From the NCBI GenBank assembly GCA_002840755.1, contig PHBZ01000002.1, positions 186,001 to 250,000 on the forward strand: DNA of 64,000 nt, given 5' to 3'. This DNA is from Chloroflexi bacterium HGW-Chloroflexi-10 (lineage in GTDB: Bacteria > Chloroflexota > Anaerolineae > Anaerolineales > Anaerolineaceae). Both the position numbers and the translations under genes were made by a program. Numbering within the stretch: the stretch's first letter is position 1; each line of letters starts with the position of its first letter. The notes beneath the pieces were generated by a model that searched no databases, was not told where the DNA came from, and worked only from the letters and a program-made list of their open reading frames with translations. Of this stretch, positions 1-8,330 are shown piece after piece.

Positions 1-1790
1 ATTATGTCTGCCGAATGATTATCCGCCGCGCGGCTCGGTTTGCTGGAAAAATTGGTATACATGATCCATTTATGGCATCAATAGCCGCTGCGGTTATTGA
101 AGAATACGGGCAGGCTTACCCTGAATTGGTGAAGCATAAGAAACAAATACTGGATAACATAACTCGAGAAGAAGAACGTTTCCAAAAGACACTTGATGCA
201 GGTCTTTCTTATCTTGAAGAAGTATTTGCTGCTATGCGCGAAAATAATCAAACTATTCTTAATGGCGTAGTAGTCTTTGACTTATACGCAACTCACGGAT
301 TACCTTTGGAGTTATCCAGAGATATTGCCAGAGAAAATGGTTTTGAGGTGGATGAAAGTGGCTTCCGGATGGCAATGGATCAACACCGGTTGGATTCAGG
401 TGCAGGGAAGGTGTTTGGTCTTTTTGCTGGTGATGATGTTGAAATATTTCGGTTTGTGTTTGAACGTTTACGTGCCGAAAAATTATTATCAGATAGCGGT
501 GTGTTTTATGATCCCTATTCAAGAGATTTAATTGAAGGGAGGGTTTTGGCATTGTTCCATAATGGAGAAGAAGTTTCACAGGTAAGAGAAGGTGATATTG
601 TTGAAATCTTATTACCAGAAACTTGCTTTTACGTGGAATCTGGCGGACAAGTTTCAGATACCGGGACAATTTCTGCCAAGGATGGCGCAACTTGGGTCAT
701 AGAAGTAACAGGTATGCGAAAACCTGCGGCTGGGATCATTGTACATCAGGGAAGGGTTGTTTCAGGACATCCAAGAACCGGTGATAAAACAGTGGCTGCA
801 GTAGATGCAGACCGCAGAAAAGATATTATGAGGAACCATACGGGTACCCATTTGCTTCATGCCGCTTTACATAAAGTGCTCGGTGACCATGCCCGACAGG
901 CAGGTTCTTTGGTTGCTCCTGATAGATTGCGCTTTGATTTTACCCACCCTGAAGGTTTATCTTTTCATGAGATAGAAGAAATTGAAAGAATTGTTAATCA
1001 AGCTATATTGGCTAGTTTTACATTAAATATCAAAGAAAAGTCACTACAAGAAGCAATTTCTGATGGCGCTATGGCATTGTTTGGTGAAAAATATGGAGAG
1101 CGAGTTCGTACCATTACTATTGGTGATAATGATCACTTTTCTTATGAATTGTGCGGTGGGACGCATGTAGAGAATACGGGCGATATAGGCACTTTCTTAA
1201 TTGTCAGTGAAGGTAGTGCAGCCGCTGGAATTCGTCGGATTGAAGCTATTACTGGGAGAGAGGCTTTTGTATTAATCCAAAAAAGATTTGCCCTCCTCAA
1301 GCAATTGTCTGGGCAATTGAGTTCAACTCCGGATGTTTTACTTGAAAAAGTGATTGCACTTCAAAATGAAATAGATCTGGAACGAAAAGAAAATGCAAAA
1401 ATCCGTATGGAAATGGTTTCTGAATCATTTTTGCGTGATCTTGTTAATGTTAATGTAATTAAAGGGGCTTCTATCTATATAAAGGTATTTCCAAATGCCG
1501 ATGGTGATACATTACGTGTTATGACAGACATATTCAGAGAAAAATTTGATACTGGTGTAATAGTATTGGCCAGTGTATTGAATGGCAAACCAACCATCAT
1601 CGCTGCGGTAACCGAAAACCTAATTTCTCGCGGAATGAATGCCGGCAACCTGGTCAAACATGTTGCTGGGTTCGTTGGTGGCGGTGGGGGTGGGAAGCCT
1701 ACTCTGGCTCAAGCCGGTGGAAAGGACCCGGAAAAATTACCTCTGGCTATGGAATCCGTAACTCCTTATATTGAGTCAAATTTAATATAA
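1..1790 (+). CDS. alaS: Alanyl-tRNA synthetase, C-terminal part (5' end outside window)
   Basis: This enzyme charges tRNA-Ala with alanine and hydrolyses mischarged Ser/Gly-tRNA-Ala. The frame is open to the window edge (codon phase from base 3). The residues before the first internal ATG at 15, YVCRMIIRRAARF, match the family's end of the catalytic region, so ATG 15 is not the start and the class II core lies outside. Visible parts in order are the central tRNA-recognition region, the editing domain with HTGTHLLH (near 837) and CGGTH (near 1152), which together give the His/Cys metal ligands, then a coiled segment and the C-Ala domain with its glycine run GGGGGGK (near 1680). It ends in TAA directly before a strong hairpin and is convergent with pepA. 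Nothing looks damaged. Confidence 0.97.
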   Translation, partial: YVCRMIIRRAARFAGKIGIHDPFMASIAAAVIEEYGQAYPELVKHKKQILDNITREEERFQKTLDAGLSYLEEVFAAMRENNQTILNGVVVFDLYATHGLPLELSRDIARENGFEVDESGFRMAMDQHRLDSGAGKVFGLFAGDDVEIFRFVFERLRAEKLLSDSGVFYDPYSRDLIEGRVLALFHNGEEVSQVREGDIVEILLPETCFYVESGGQVSDTGTISAKDGATWVIEVTGMRKPAAGIIVHQGRVVSGHPRTGDKTVAAVDADRRKDIMRNHTGTHLLHAALHKVLGDHARQAGSLVAPDRLRFDFTHPEGLSFHEIEEIERIVNQAILASFTLNIKEKSLQEAISDGAMALFGEKYGERVRTITIGDNDHFSYELCGGTHVENTGDIGTFLIVSEGSAAAGIRRIEAITGREAFVLIQKRFALLKQLSGQLSSTPDVLLEKVIALQNEIDLERKENAKIRMEMVSESFLRDLVNVNVIKGASIYIKVFPNADGDTLRVMTDIFREKFDTGVIVLASVLNGKPTIIAAVTENLISRGMNAGNLVKHVAGFVGGGGGGKPTLAQAGGKDPEKLPLAMESVTPYIESNLI

Positions 1791-1827
1791 AAAAAAGGCT
1801 GCCGAAATAATCAGGCAGCCTTTTTTT
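1791..1827. terminator. Bidirectional rho-independent terminator between alaS and pepA
   Basis: A perfect 13-bp stem (1791-1803 with 1814-1826) carries a GGCTGCC core flanked by A and T runs on both sides and a 10-base loop. The T run follows the stem on either strand, so it can end alaS (+) and pepA (-) transcripts. Confidence 0.9.
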
Positions 1828-1836
1828 GACCAAATT

Positions 1837-3258
1837 TTATTTGAGGCTTTTTAACCAGTCAATAGTGAGTCTTACACCAAAGCCATTTGCTCCTTTTGGT
1901 TGATAATTTTCGGCTTTTGTTGATTCAGCAGTTCCAGCGATATCCAGATGGACCCAGGGAGTATTATTTTGTACAAATTGCTTTAAAAATATTCCCCCCA
2001 TTATTGGATGCCCTTCTCGACCTCCTGAATTTTTCAGGTCGGCATCATCACCGCGAATAAATTCAAAATACTCTTCGTCTAAAGGCATTCTCCAAAGTTT
2101 TTCTCCGGTTTTTTCACCGAATTCAAATAAGGTTGTGGCTAAATCCTCATTATTTGAAAACAATCCTGCTCGAATTTTTCCTAAAGCTGTAACAATTCCC
2201 CCAGTCAATGTCGCAAAGTCCAGTATTATTCTGGGTGCATATTCATTTTGGACAAAAGTTAAACCATCGGCTAAAACCAATCGACCTTCTGCATCTGTTG
2301 TCAAAATTTCAACGGTTTTTCCGGAAAGAGTAGTGATGATATCATCCGGTCGAAATGCGTCTTGTGAGATCATATTTTCAGCAGAGCAAACAACACCAAT
2401 GAGATTTTGTTTAATACCCAGCAAAGCACTGGCTAGGATGATTCCCAGAACGGTTATACCACCCATTTTGTCATATTTCATACCCTTAATAGAATCAACA
2501 CTTTTAAGAGAATATCCGCCAGTATCGAAAGTGATTGCTTTGCCTACCAGGGCAATTGGTTTAGTGTCACTATCAGGTGATCCTGAATACTCCAAAATAA
2601 GCATGCTTGGTTTTGTTGCAGAGCCTTTGCCTACCGAGGTTATGCCACCTGCCCCCATCTTTTCTAATTCGAGATAGTCAATTTTTTTAAAGAGGATATG
2701 ATTTTCAATGGCTATTTCTTCAGCGATTTTTGCCAGAGTAACCGGATTTATTATGTTAGCGGGTTCGTGACCTAATTCACGCACAAGATTGACAACAAAT
2801 GTTAGTTTGTGAACGGAAATTATTTGATCTTCCGAGATCGGGTTTTGTGGATGAATATAAATTATTGATTCAAACATTTCGGTATTGGACTTATGTGTTG
2901 TAAATGAATACTTACCAAGAAAAATCCCTTCAAAAAAGCTTTCCGTTTGCAAATCAGAAAATGAAGAAAAAGCGTTGTCGGGAAAATTAATGGATTCGAT
3001 TTTGTGAATATCTAAATATTTTGCTAAAATTCCTCCGATTTTTCTGGCTGATTCGCTGGAAAAATCAGCTAAAATGCCACAATTAATTTGGAAAAACTTG
3101 TTGTTTTTTGTTAATGTGGGTGTTATGTCTCCAAATTTCGTGGTAAATCCGGAAACTTCATCAGCCTTGTTAAAATTAAAAAAAATAGCGTAACTCACGT
3201 CTTTCGGAGCGGTTGTAAACAATATATTTTCTGGGATGGTATATTTGAACTTGTTCAT
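1837..3258 (-). CDS. pepA: Leucyl aminopeptidase, M17 family
   Basis: A cytosolic di-metal aminopeptidase that removes N-terminal residues from peptides. The 473-residue length fits the family. The C-terminal catalytic domain shows VGKAITFDTGGYSLKS with the metal-binding Lys and Asp, MKYDKMGG, and TTDAEGRLVLADGL with the Asp/Glu ligands and catalytic Arg. The N-terminal third is divergent, as is usual for the regulatory domain. ATG 3258 directly follows the stop of the upstream phosphoesterase, whose last codons carry the GGAG ribosome site, so the two genes are likely co-transcribed and translationally coupled. It ends at the shared terminator with alaS. Confidence 0.95.
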   Translation of the reverse strand: MNKFKYTIPENILFTTAPKDVSYAIFFNFNKADEVSGFTTKFGDITPTLTKNNKFFQINCGILADFSSESARKIGGILAKYLDIHKIESINFPDNAFSSFSDLQTESFFEGIFLGKYSFTTHKSNTEMFESIIYIHPQNPISEDQIISVHKLTFVVNLVRELGHEPANIINPVTLAKIAEEIAIENHILFKKIDYLELEKMGAGGITSVGKGSATKPSMLILEYSGSPDSDTKPIALVGKAITFDTGGYSLKSVDSIKGMKYDKMGGITVLGIILASALLGIKQNLIGVVCSAENMISQDAFRPDDIITTLSGKTVEILTTDAEGRLVLADGLTFVQNEYAPRIILDFATLTGGIVTALGKIRAGLFSNNEDLATTLFEFGEKTGEKLWRMPLDEEYFEFIRGDDADLKNSGGREGHPIMGGIFLKQFVQNNTPWVHLDIAGTAESTKAENYQPKGANGFGVRLTIDWLKSLK

Positions 3259-4431
3259 TTATGTTGTTTCTCCTTTAGGATTTATATACCATTCTACAAT
3301 TTCTGGAGGGCATAAAAAGCGAACCCTGGGGGCCCCCTGACCTTCTAGCCCGATACCCCGAGAAATATAGAGATGGGTTGAGTAATAACGATACAGACCG
3401 TATTGTAATAGTCTCCCGTAAAGCGAACCTGTAAAAATAGCACCAAATATGGGCAATCTTACCTGTCCACCATGTGTATGGCCAGATAAAACCAAATCTA
3501 TCGAATTATCGGTTGGCAGTTCGAAAATAATATCAGGTGAGTGATATGCGAGGATGCGAAAATTATCAAAATTCTCAAAAGTTTTGGGTAATAAGGCAAT
3601 ATCCTGATGGGGGCGGTGTGTGCAATGCAACCCAAGAAGTTCCAATTTGTAATTAGAACCCTCGATTAGGACTGATTGATTATTTAATTGGGAAGCGTTT
3701 ATACCAATATCTATTTTTTTTAAAGTTTCAGGTAAATCCACCGCAACGCTTCCATTGACATAATATATTGGGGCAATTTTTGCGATCTGGTTAAATAATT
3801 CAATTACTTGTTCAATGGCTACTGGATCTTCGTTATTGGATAAATTGAGAAAATCTCCAGTATAAACGATGAATTGAGGCGCAATCGACTTTATGTTATT
3901 TATGAGTGTTGCCTCGCGAATGCCGCTTCTTTCCAGATGAATATCTCCTAGTTGGACGAAATGGATCGATTCATTTTGTGCAAGTTTGGTGCTTGTTAAC
4001 TGCATTTCCGTTTTTAAAATTTTTGAAGGTTCAACTAGAAATCCCCAAACAACTAAAATACCCCCAGTAAATTGAGCTATCCAGTACCAAGGGTGGGGTA
4101 ACCACATAAATGGGATTCTTAGAAAAAAAAGTAATAATACTTGAATTTTAAGAGGGCCAAATGCAATTTTTTGTTTAGGTTGTAAAGAAATGATAATTAC
4201 GTCACAGAAGGAAGCGAAAACCAAAATTAACCATTTTGTTGGTTCAAACAAAGCGACTATCCCTGAAATAAAAACCAGTAAAAAAATAGTTATTAGATAA
4301 TGGATGGATTCCAGCTTGTTCAAGGTTCTTAGTATCACATCGAATTGATTTCCAAACTCTCCAGGAAATAAAATTTGATTTGTGAAGTCTCTTTTTTCAA
4401 TATGGTCAAGAACTTTTACACGATATTCCAT
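3259..4431 (-). CDS. Membrane-anchored calcineurin-like metallophosphoesterase (YkuE/YaeI-like) with altered motif III
   Basis: It begins with about 134 residues containing roughly four membrane segments (around 44-62, 68-82, 97-112 and 117-134), followed by a calcineurin-like phosphoesterase domain. Family motifs seen are LGDIHLE (D-x-H), YTGDFLN (GD), a histidine in AYHSPD, and LSGHTHGGQ (GHxH). The expected GN-H-D/E motif is absent: the equivalent strand reads YYVNGSVAVDL. Related YkuE/YaeI proteins act on phospholipids or UDP-lipid intermediates; the substrate here is unknown. The loss of a metal/catalytic motif may mean altered activity. The gene is upstream of pepA with no gap. Confidence 0.8.
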   Translation of the reverse strand: MEYRVKVLDHIEKRDFTNQILFPGEFGNQFDVILRTLNKLESIHYLITIFLLVFISGIVALFEPTKWLILVFASFCDVIIISLQPKQKIAFGPLKIQVLLLFFLRIPFMWLPHPWYWIAQFTGGILVVWGFLVEPSKILKTEMQLTSTKLAQNESIHFVQLGDIHLERSGIREATLINNIKSIAPQFIVYTGDFLNLSNNEDPVAIEQVIELFNQIAKIAPIYYVNGSVAVDLPETLKKIDIGINASQLNNQSVLIEGSNYKLELLGLHCTHRPHQDIALLPKTFENFDNFRILAYHSPDIIFELPTDNSIDLVLSGHTHGGQVRLPIFGAIFTGSLYGRLLQYGLYRYYSTHLYISRGIGLEGQGAPRVRFLCPPEIVEWYINPKGETT

Positions 4432-4460
4432 TTTATCCCTTTGACTATAAAGATTACCAA

Positions 4461-4487
4461 AAGTCCCTGATCAACGATCAGGGACTT
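4461..4487 (-). terminator. Hairpin terminator after the Flp pilin gene
   Basis: A perfect 12-bp stem (4461-4472 with 4476-4487) has a 3-base loop. On the minus strand it is followed by only a short TTTT, so it is a weaker terminator than the others. It separates the pilin gene from the phosphoesterase gene. Confidence 0.65.
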
Positions 4488-4510
4488 GCTAACTGATTGT
4501 ATTCGGATTA

Positions 4511-4657
4511 TTAAATTAATTCAATGATGTTGCTAAACATATTTCCAATACCGGGACCTAGTAGTGCCAAAATCACAATCACAATAACAGCGACCAAAAT
4601 TATTATCAATGCATATTCCAAAAGACCTTGTCCTCGCTCTTCAGACGTGATGAACAT
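4511..4657 (-). CDS. Flp/Fap-type pilin (tight-adherence pilin subunit), lone gene
   Basis: A 48-residue type IVb prepilin. After a short polar leader (MFITSEERG) comes GQGLLEYALI, the Flp signature with the prepilin peptidase site after Gly and Glu at +5/Tyr +6, then one very hydrophobic helix and a short tail ending GNMFSNIIELI. The start at 4657 is chosen because AAAGGAGG lies just upstream; a longer frame to 4705 lacks a ribosome site. No tad/cpa assembly genes (prepilin peptidase, TadA, TadB/C, RcpA) are in the window, so assembly factors must be elsewhere or this copy is isolated. Confidence 0.85.
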   Translation of the reverse strand: MFITSEERGQGLLEYALIIILVAVIVIVILALLGPGIGNMFSNIIELI

Positions 4658-4791
4658 TGCGACCTCCTTTCGTAAAATGAACCGGACCCTTCCGTTATAG
4701 GTCAATTGAAAATAAGGAATATCTGCGAAAAATAATTGGCAATTTTGGGAGGATTATCCGGCTTGATTTTTTAATTTTACTTATTATCTAA

Positions 4792-4842
4792 AAAAATACT
4801 ATAAAAAAGAGGCGATTATCGCCTCTTTTTTATAGTATTTTT
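4792..4842. terminator. Bidirectional terminator after gcvPB, 24-bp perfect stem
   Basis: The arms 4792-4815 and 4819-4842 are perfect reverse complements with a 3-base loop (TTA). A short GC core (GAGGCGA) is flanked by A/T runs. It lies 18 bases past the gcvPB stop and would end the glycine cleavage operon. Confidence 0.9.
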
Positions 4843-4860
4843 ATGAATGTGAAATAATTC

Positions 4861-6321
4861 TTAACTCTCCGGAATCCAGCAACACAAAACCAGATCTTTT
4901 GCTGCCTTAACTTCATCAAGACGTCCGATGGGAGTATAGTGAGGTGCATCTTTCAGTAATTCCGGATTATCTCTCGCTTCTTTTGCAATTTTTATTAAAG
5001 CATTTGCAAATTCATCCAATGTTTGCTTGCTTTCTGTTTCGGTAGGCTCGATCATCAATGCTTCCGGAACAATCAAAGGGAAATAATTTGTTGGGGGGTG
5101 GTAGTTGTAATCCATCAGACGTTTGGCTATGTCCAACGCATGAATTCCCGGAGCGTCGGAAAAATGTCCCTCAACCACAAATTCATGCATGCACATTCTT
5201 GGGTAAGTGACCTTATAAGTGTCCTTAATCAAAGCCATTAGATAGTTTGCATTCAAAACAGCACCTTCTGCTATCTTTCTCATACCATGCTTTCCATACA
5301 TTGAAATGTATGTGTAAGCACGAACCATCATCCCGAAATGGCCATGAAAAGCTTTTATCCTGCCGATACTTTTTTCTGGTTCTACATATCCATAGAACGG
5401 AGGAAATTCTTGTGTAGCTTCCTCCAGAATCCCCACAACGGGACATGGTAAATAATCAACAAGATGTTTAGCAACTCCAACCGGCCCAGAACCAGGTCCA
5501 CCACCACCATGTGGTGTTGAAAAAGTTTTATGCAGGTTGAAGTGCATGAGATCTATTCCTAAATCTCCTGGGCGGACAATTCCAAGTAACGCATTTAGAT
5601 TTGCACCATCTCCATAAACTAAACCGCCGGCCTCGTGAACGATATTAATGACTTCCTGAACGTTTTGTTCAAACAAACCCAATGTATTGGGGTTTGTCAG
5701 CATTAATCCGGCAACCTCATGGTTGCATACCGAACGAAGCGAATCTAATTCGACATTTCCATTTTTGTCAGTTGCAACTGGAACAACGTCAAAACCGCTC
5801 ATAGATGAACTGGCTGGATTTGTTCCGTGGGCAGAGTCTGGGATGATGATTTTCGTGCGTTTGGTATCACCGCGATCCTGATGATAGGCTCGGATAATCA
5901 TAACACCAACATATTCGCCATGCGCACCAGCGGCTGGTTGAAGTGTAACACCAGCAAAACCGCTGATTTCTTGCAGCCATTGCTGCAAGTCATACATTAA
6001 AGCCAGACTTCCCTGTACAGTTTCTATTGGCTGATGGGGATGCAGTTTTGTAAAACCGGTTAATCTGGCTGTTACCTCATTGATTTTTGGATTGTATTTC
6101 ATGGTGCATGAGCCAAGCGGATAAAAGCCTGAATCAATGCTGTAATTTAATTTTGAAAGACGGGTGAAGTGTCGGACGGCATCAAATTCGGAAATTTCCG
6201 GCATGGGCAGATCGGATCTGACTAACTGAGCGGGCAATTGCGCTTCCGGAACATCGCTTTTAGGGAATTGAAACCCAATTCGGCCAGGTGAGGAAAGATC
6301 GTAGATCGTTGGCTCAGCCAT
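4861..6321 (-). CDS. gcvPB: Glycine dehydrogenase (decarboxylating) subunit 2, P-protein
   Basis: The PLP-bearing half of the two-subunit P-protein of the glycine cleavage system. It decarboxylates glycine and passes aminomethyl to the lipoyl arm of GcvH. The 486 residues include the PLP lysine in NLHKTFSTPHGGGGPG and the downstream GSGPVGV, as well as PAAGAHGEY and DSAHGTNPAS, all typical of this subunit. The start overlaps the gcvPA end by 8 bases. It is the last gene of the riboswitch-controlled operon and is followed by a strong terminator. Confidence 0.97.
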   Translation of the reverse strand: MAEPTIYDLSSPGRIGFQFPKSDVPEAQLPAQLVRSDLPMPEISEFDAVRHFTRLSKLNYSIDSGFYPLGSCTMKYNPKINEVTARLTGFTKLHPHQPIETVQGSLALMYDLQQWLQEISGFAGVTLQPAAGAHGEYVGVMIIRAYHQDRGDTKRTKIIIPDSAHGTNPASSSMSGFDVVPVATDKNGNVELDSLRSVCNHEVAGLMLTNPNTLGLFEQNVQEVINIVHEAGGLVYGDGANLNALLGIVRPGDLGIDLMHFNLHKTFSTPHGGGGPGSGPVGVAKHLVDYLPCPVVGILEEATQEFPPFYGYVEPEKSIGRIKAFHGHFGMMVRAYTYISMYGKHGMRKIAEGAVLNANYLMALIKDTYKVTYPRMCMHEFVVEGHFSDAPGIHALDIAKRLMDYNYHPPTNYFPLIVPEALMIEPTETESKQTLDEFANALIKIAKEARDNPELLKDAPHYTPIGRLDEVKAAKDLVLCCWIPES

Positions 6322-7663
6322 TTGTTACCTCCGCAAGACTAGATACAAAATAGTCTATTTCATCTTTGGTCAACATTTCTGTAACTGCAACGAGCATAAG
6401 GTTTTCCATTTCCGGATAATCTTTGGAAATGTCATATCCACCTAAAACGTCAAAATCTAAGAGTGTGGCATTTAGTTCTTCAACCGGCATAGGACAACGC
6501 ACAACAAATTCATTAAAAAATGGATCTTTGTTGACTACTTCAAAACCCTCCAATTGGTTGATTTTTTCTGCGGCATAGTGAGCCTTGTCGTAATTTAGTT
6601 TGGCCACTTGTTGTAGTCCATGTTTACCCAGTAAAGACATGTATACGCAGGCTGCAAGAGCGATAATGCCTTGATTTGTACAAATATTGGAAGTGGCTTT
6701 TTCGCGGCGAATATGTTGTTCGCGCGCAGTTAAAGTCAGAACATATCCCTTTTTTCCGGATTTATCTACGGTTTCTCCTACTAATCTACCAGCCAATTTC
6801 CGCACGAATTGTTTTTGGGTTGCAAATATACCCAGATAGGGCCCCCCATATGATAGTGGAATACCCAATGGTTGACCTTCTCCAGTAACTATATCGGCTC
6901 CAAATTCACCTGGTGGCTTAAGCAAACCCAGGGCAAGTGGATTGATTGAAATAGCCAGTAATGCACCCATCTCATGAACTTTTTTCGCAAGACTGGTGAA
7001 ATCATGTATTGTGCCAAAAAAATCCGGGTATTGAACATAAACAATAGCCGTTTTATGATCGACAAAACTCAGGATGTTTTCTACATCTTGGAAGAGCGAA
7101 TCGGAATTGTCACCGACAATTTCCAAATTCGAATATCCCTGAAAATATGTTTTAATTGTTTCACGATAATGGGGGTGTACGCTTTTCGCAAGAACAAATC
7201 GCGTTTTTTTTCCGCGAAAATGATGGTAGGCCAGAACGCAAGCTTCTGCCGCGGCTGTAGCTCCATCATAATGCGAGGCATTGCTGATTTCCATGCCAGT
7301 TAGAGATGCTATGAGTGACTGATATTCGAAGATGGCCTGCAATGTGCCTTGAGACACCTCAGGTTGATAGGGTGTATAGGCTGTTAAAAACTCTCCACGA
7401 GATATAATACTATCTATTGCTGAAGGAACATAGTGGTTATAAGCGCCCGCCCCAAGAAAACAGAGTAAATCTTCTGTTGATTCGTTTGCCATAGCAAGAT
7501 TTTGAAGATTTTGCAAAGCCTCCATTTCGGTGACTGCCTCCGGCAAATCTAAAACCGGAAATCGATGGGCTACTGGTACATCTGCAAACAAATCCTCAAG
7601 TTGATTTACGCCGATTTTCTTTAGCATTTCTTCTTTTTCGGCGTTCGTATGAGGGATGAACAT
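6314..7663 (-). CDS. gcvPA: Glycine dehydrogenase (decarboxylating) subunit 1, P-protein
   Basis: The PLP-lacking half of the split P-protein (449 residues, normal for subunit 1); it pairs with GcvPB to form the active dimer. Recognisable stretches are the N-terminal FIPHTNAEKEEML, FLGAGAYNHYVPSAID, and LTAREQHIRREKATSNICT near residue 310. The start codon overlaps the gcvH stop (ATGA type at 7663), and the end overlaps the gcvPB start by 8 bases, indicating translational coupling. Two-subunit P-proteins are common in Gram-positive bacteria, archaea and Chloroflexota. Confidence 0.97.
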   Translation of the reverse strand: MFIPHTNAEKEEMLKKIGVNQLEDLFADVPVAHRFPVLDLPEAVTEMEALQNLQNLAMANESTEDLLCFLGAGAYNHYVPSAIDSIISRGEFLTAYTPYQPEVSQGTLQAIFEYQSLIASLTGMEISNASHYDGATAAAEACVLAYHHFRGKKTRFVLAKSVHPHYRETIKTYFQGYSNLEIVGDNSDSLFQDVENILSFVDHKTAIVYVQYPDFFGTIHDFTSLAKKVHEMGALLAISINPLALGLLKPPGEFGADIVTGEGQPLGIPLSYGGPYLGIFATQKQFVRKLAGRLVGETVDKSGKKGYVLTLTAREQHIRREKATSNICTNQGIIALAACVYMSLLGKHGLQQVAKLNYDKAHYAAEKINQLEGFEVVNKDPFFNEFVVRCPMPVEELNATLLDFDVLGGYDISKDYPEMENLMLVAVTEMLTKDEIDYFVSSLAEVTNG

Positions 7664-8055
7664 TAGTGTTCTCTTTCTTCACAATATTTTGTGTATTGGG
7701 CAGCATCCATTAATTTATCTAATTCAGAGGGATCAGCCATTTCGATTTTTACCATCCAGCCCTTACCAAATGGATCAGAATTAATAAATTCAAATTCTTC
7801 AGTTAATGCTTCATTTATCCGTGTAACTTTTCCAGTAATTGGAGAATTGACATCAGCGGCAGCTTTTACAGATTCAATTGTTACACAAGATGATCCAGCA
7901 TTGATTTCATCGTCATTCTCAACGAGAAATTCCAGATAAACAATATCTGATAATTGAGATTGTGCAAAATCTGTAACTCCAATTGTACCAATAGTACCTT
8001 CTACTTTTACCCATTCGTCCGATTTAGTGTATTTCAAATCATTTGGATTGCTCAT
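7663..8055 (-). CDS. gcvH: Glycine cleavage system H protein
   Basis: A lipoyl carrier protein of 130 residues. It shuttles the aminomethyl group between the P- and T-proteins and the lipoyl arm to the L-protein. The lipoylation site is the Lys of ESVKAAADVNSP (family ESVKAAS). A second conserved stretch is NSDPFGKGWMVKI. It has a GGAG-type ribosome site (AAAGGAG) 8 bases upstream of ATG 8055. It is the first gene of the operon and sits about 100 bases after the riboswitch. The T-protein gene (gcvT), often first in such operons, is not in this window. Confidence 0.96.
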   Translation of the reverse strand: MSNPNDLKYTKSDEWVKVEGTIGTIGVTDFAQSQLSDIVYLEFLVENDDEINAGSSCVTIESVKAAADVNSPITGKVTRINEALTEEFEFINSDPFGKGWMVKIEMADPSELDKLMDAAQYTKYCEEREH

Positions 8056-8158
8056 GTTCTACTCCTTTAAAAAATGTGTTTTTCGAGTGGCAAATCACTT
8101 ACCACAGCGCAATTCCCTGTTCTACTTTTTGGGAACATAGTCCAGGAGGAGATTGGTA

Positions 8159-8248
8159 GTATGAGTTCTTTTACCTGAGAGTTTCATAAATGATTTGCCA
8201 AATCATTTATTTGCACCTTCGGTGCCGCAATTCGGTCTCTTCTCATAC
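8159..8248 (-). ncRNA. Glycine riboswitch, single aptamer
   Basis: Read on the minus strand, the region opens with GTATGAGAAGAGACC and closes with CTCTCAGGTAAAAGAACTC followed by ATAC. P1 pairs GTATGAG (8248-8242) with CTCATAC (8165-8159). GCACCGAAGGTGCAA in the middle is the conserved CGAAGG core of the glycine aptamer. A variable hairpin with an 11-bp stem (loop GGC) fills the peripheral position. No second complete aptamer follows, so it is a singlet. It lies in the leader of gcvH-gcvPA-gcvPB, where glycine binding normally switches expression on. Confidence 0.9.
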
Positions 8249-8269
8249 ACTTATTTTACTTTCTTTCTC

Positions 8270-8299
8270 ATTCTATACGAAGTGATTTTAAAGAGTCAA
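8270..8299 (-). promoter_or_regulatory. Promoter of the gcv operon
   Basis: On the minus strand the -35 is TTGACT (8299-8294) and the -10 is TAGAAT (8275-8270) with an 18-base spacer. Alternatively TATAGA gives a 16-base spacer. Transcription would start near 8263, about 15 bases before the riboswitch. Confidence 0.7.
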
Positions 8300-8330
8300 T
8301 ATAATAAATGGGTAAAAAACTATGTCATTA

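Noticed and set aside
259-690. 143-codon frame antisense to alaS
   Set aside because: His/Gln/Leu-rich translation without family resemblance; it lies wholly inside a conserved gene.
8056-8157. Second glycine aptamer downstream of the first
   Set aside because: The segment lacks the CGAAGG core and a closing P1; only a partial complementarity to the first aptamer's hairpin is seen.
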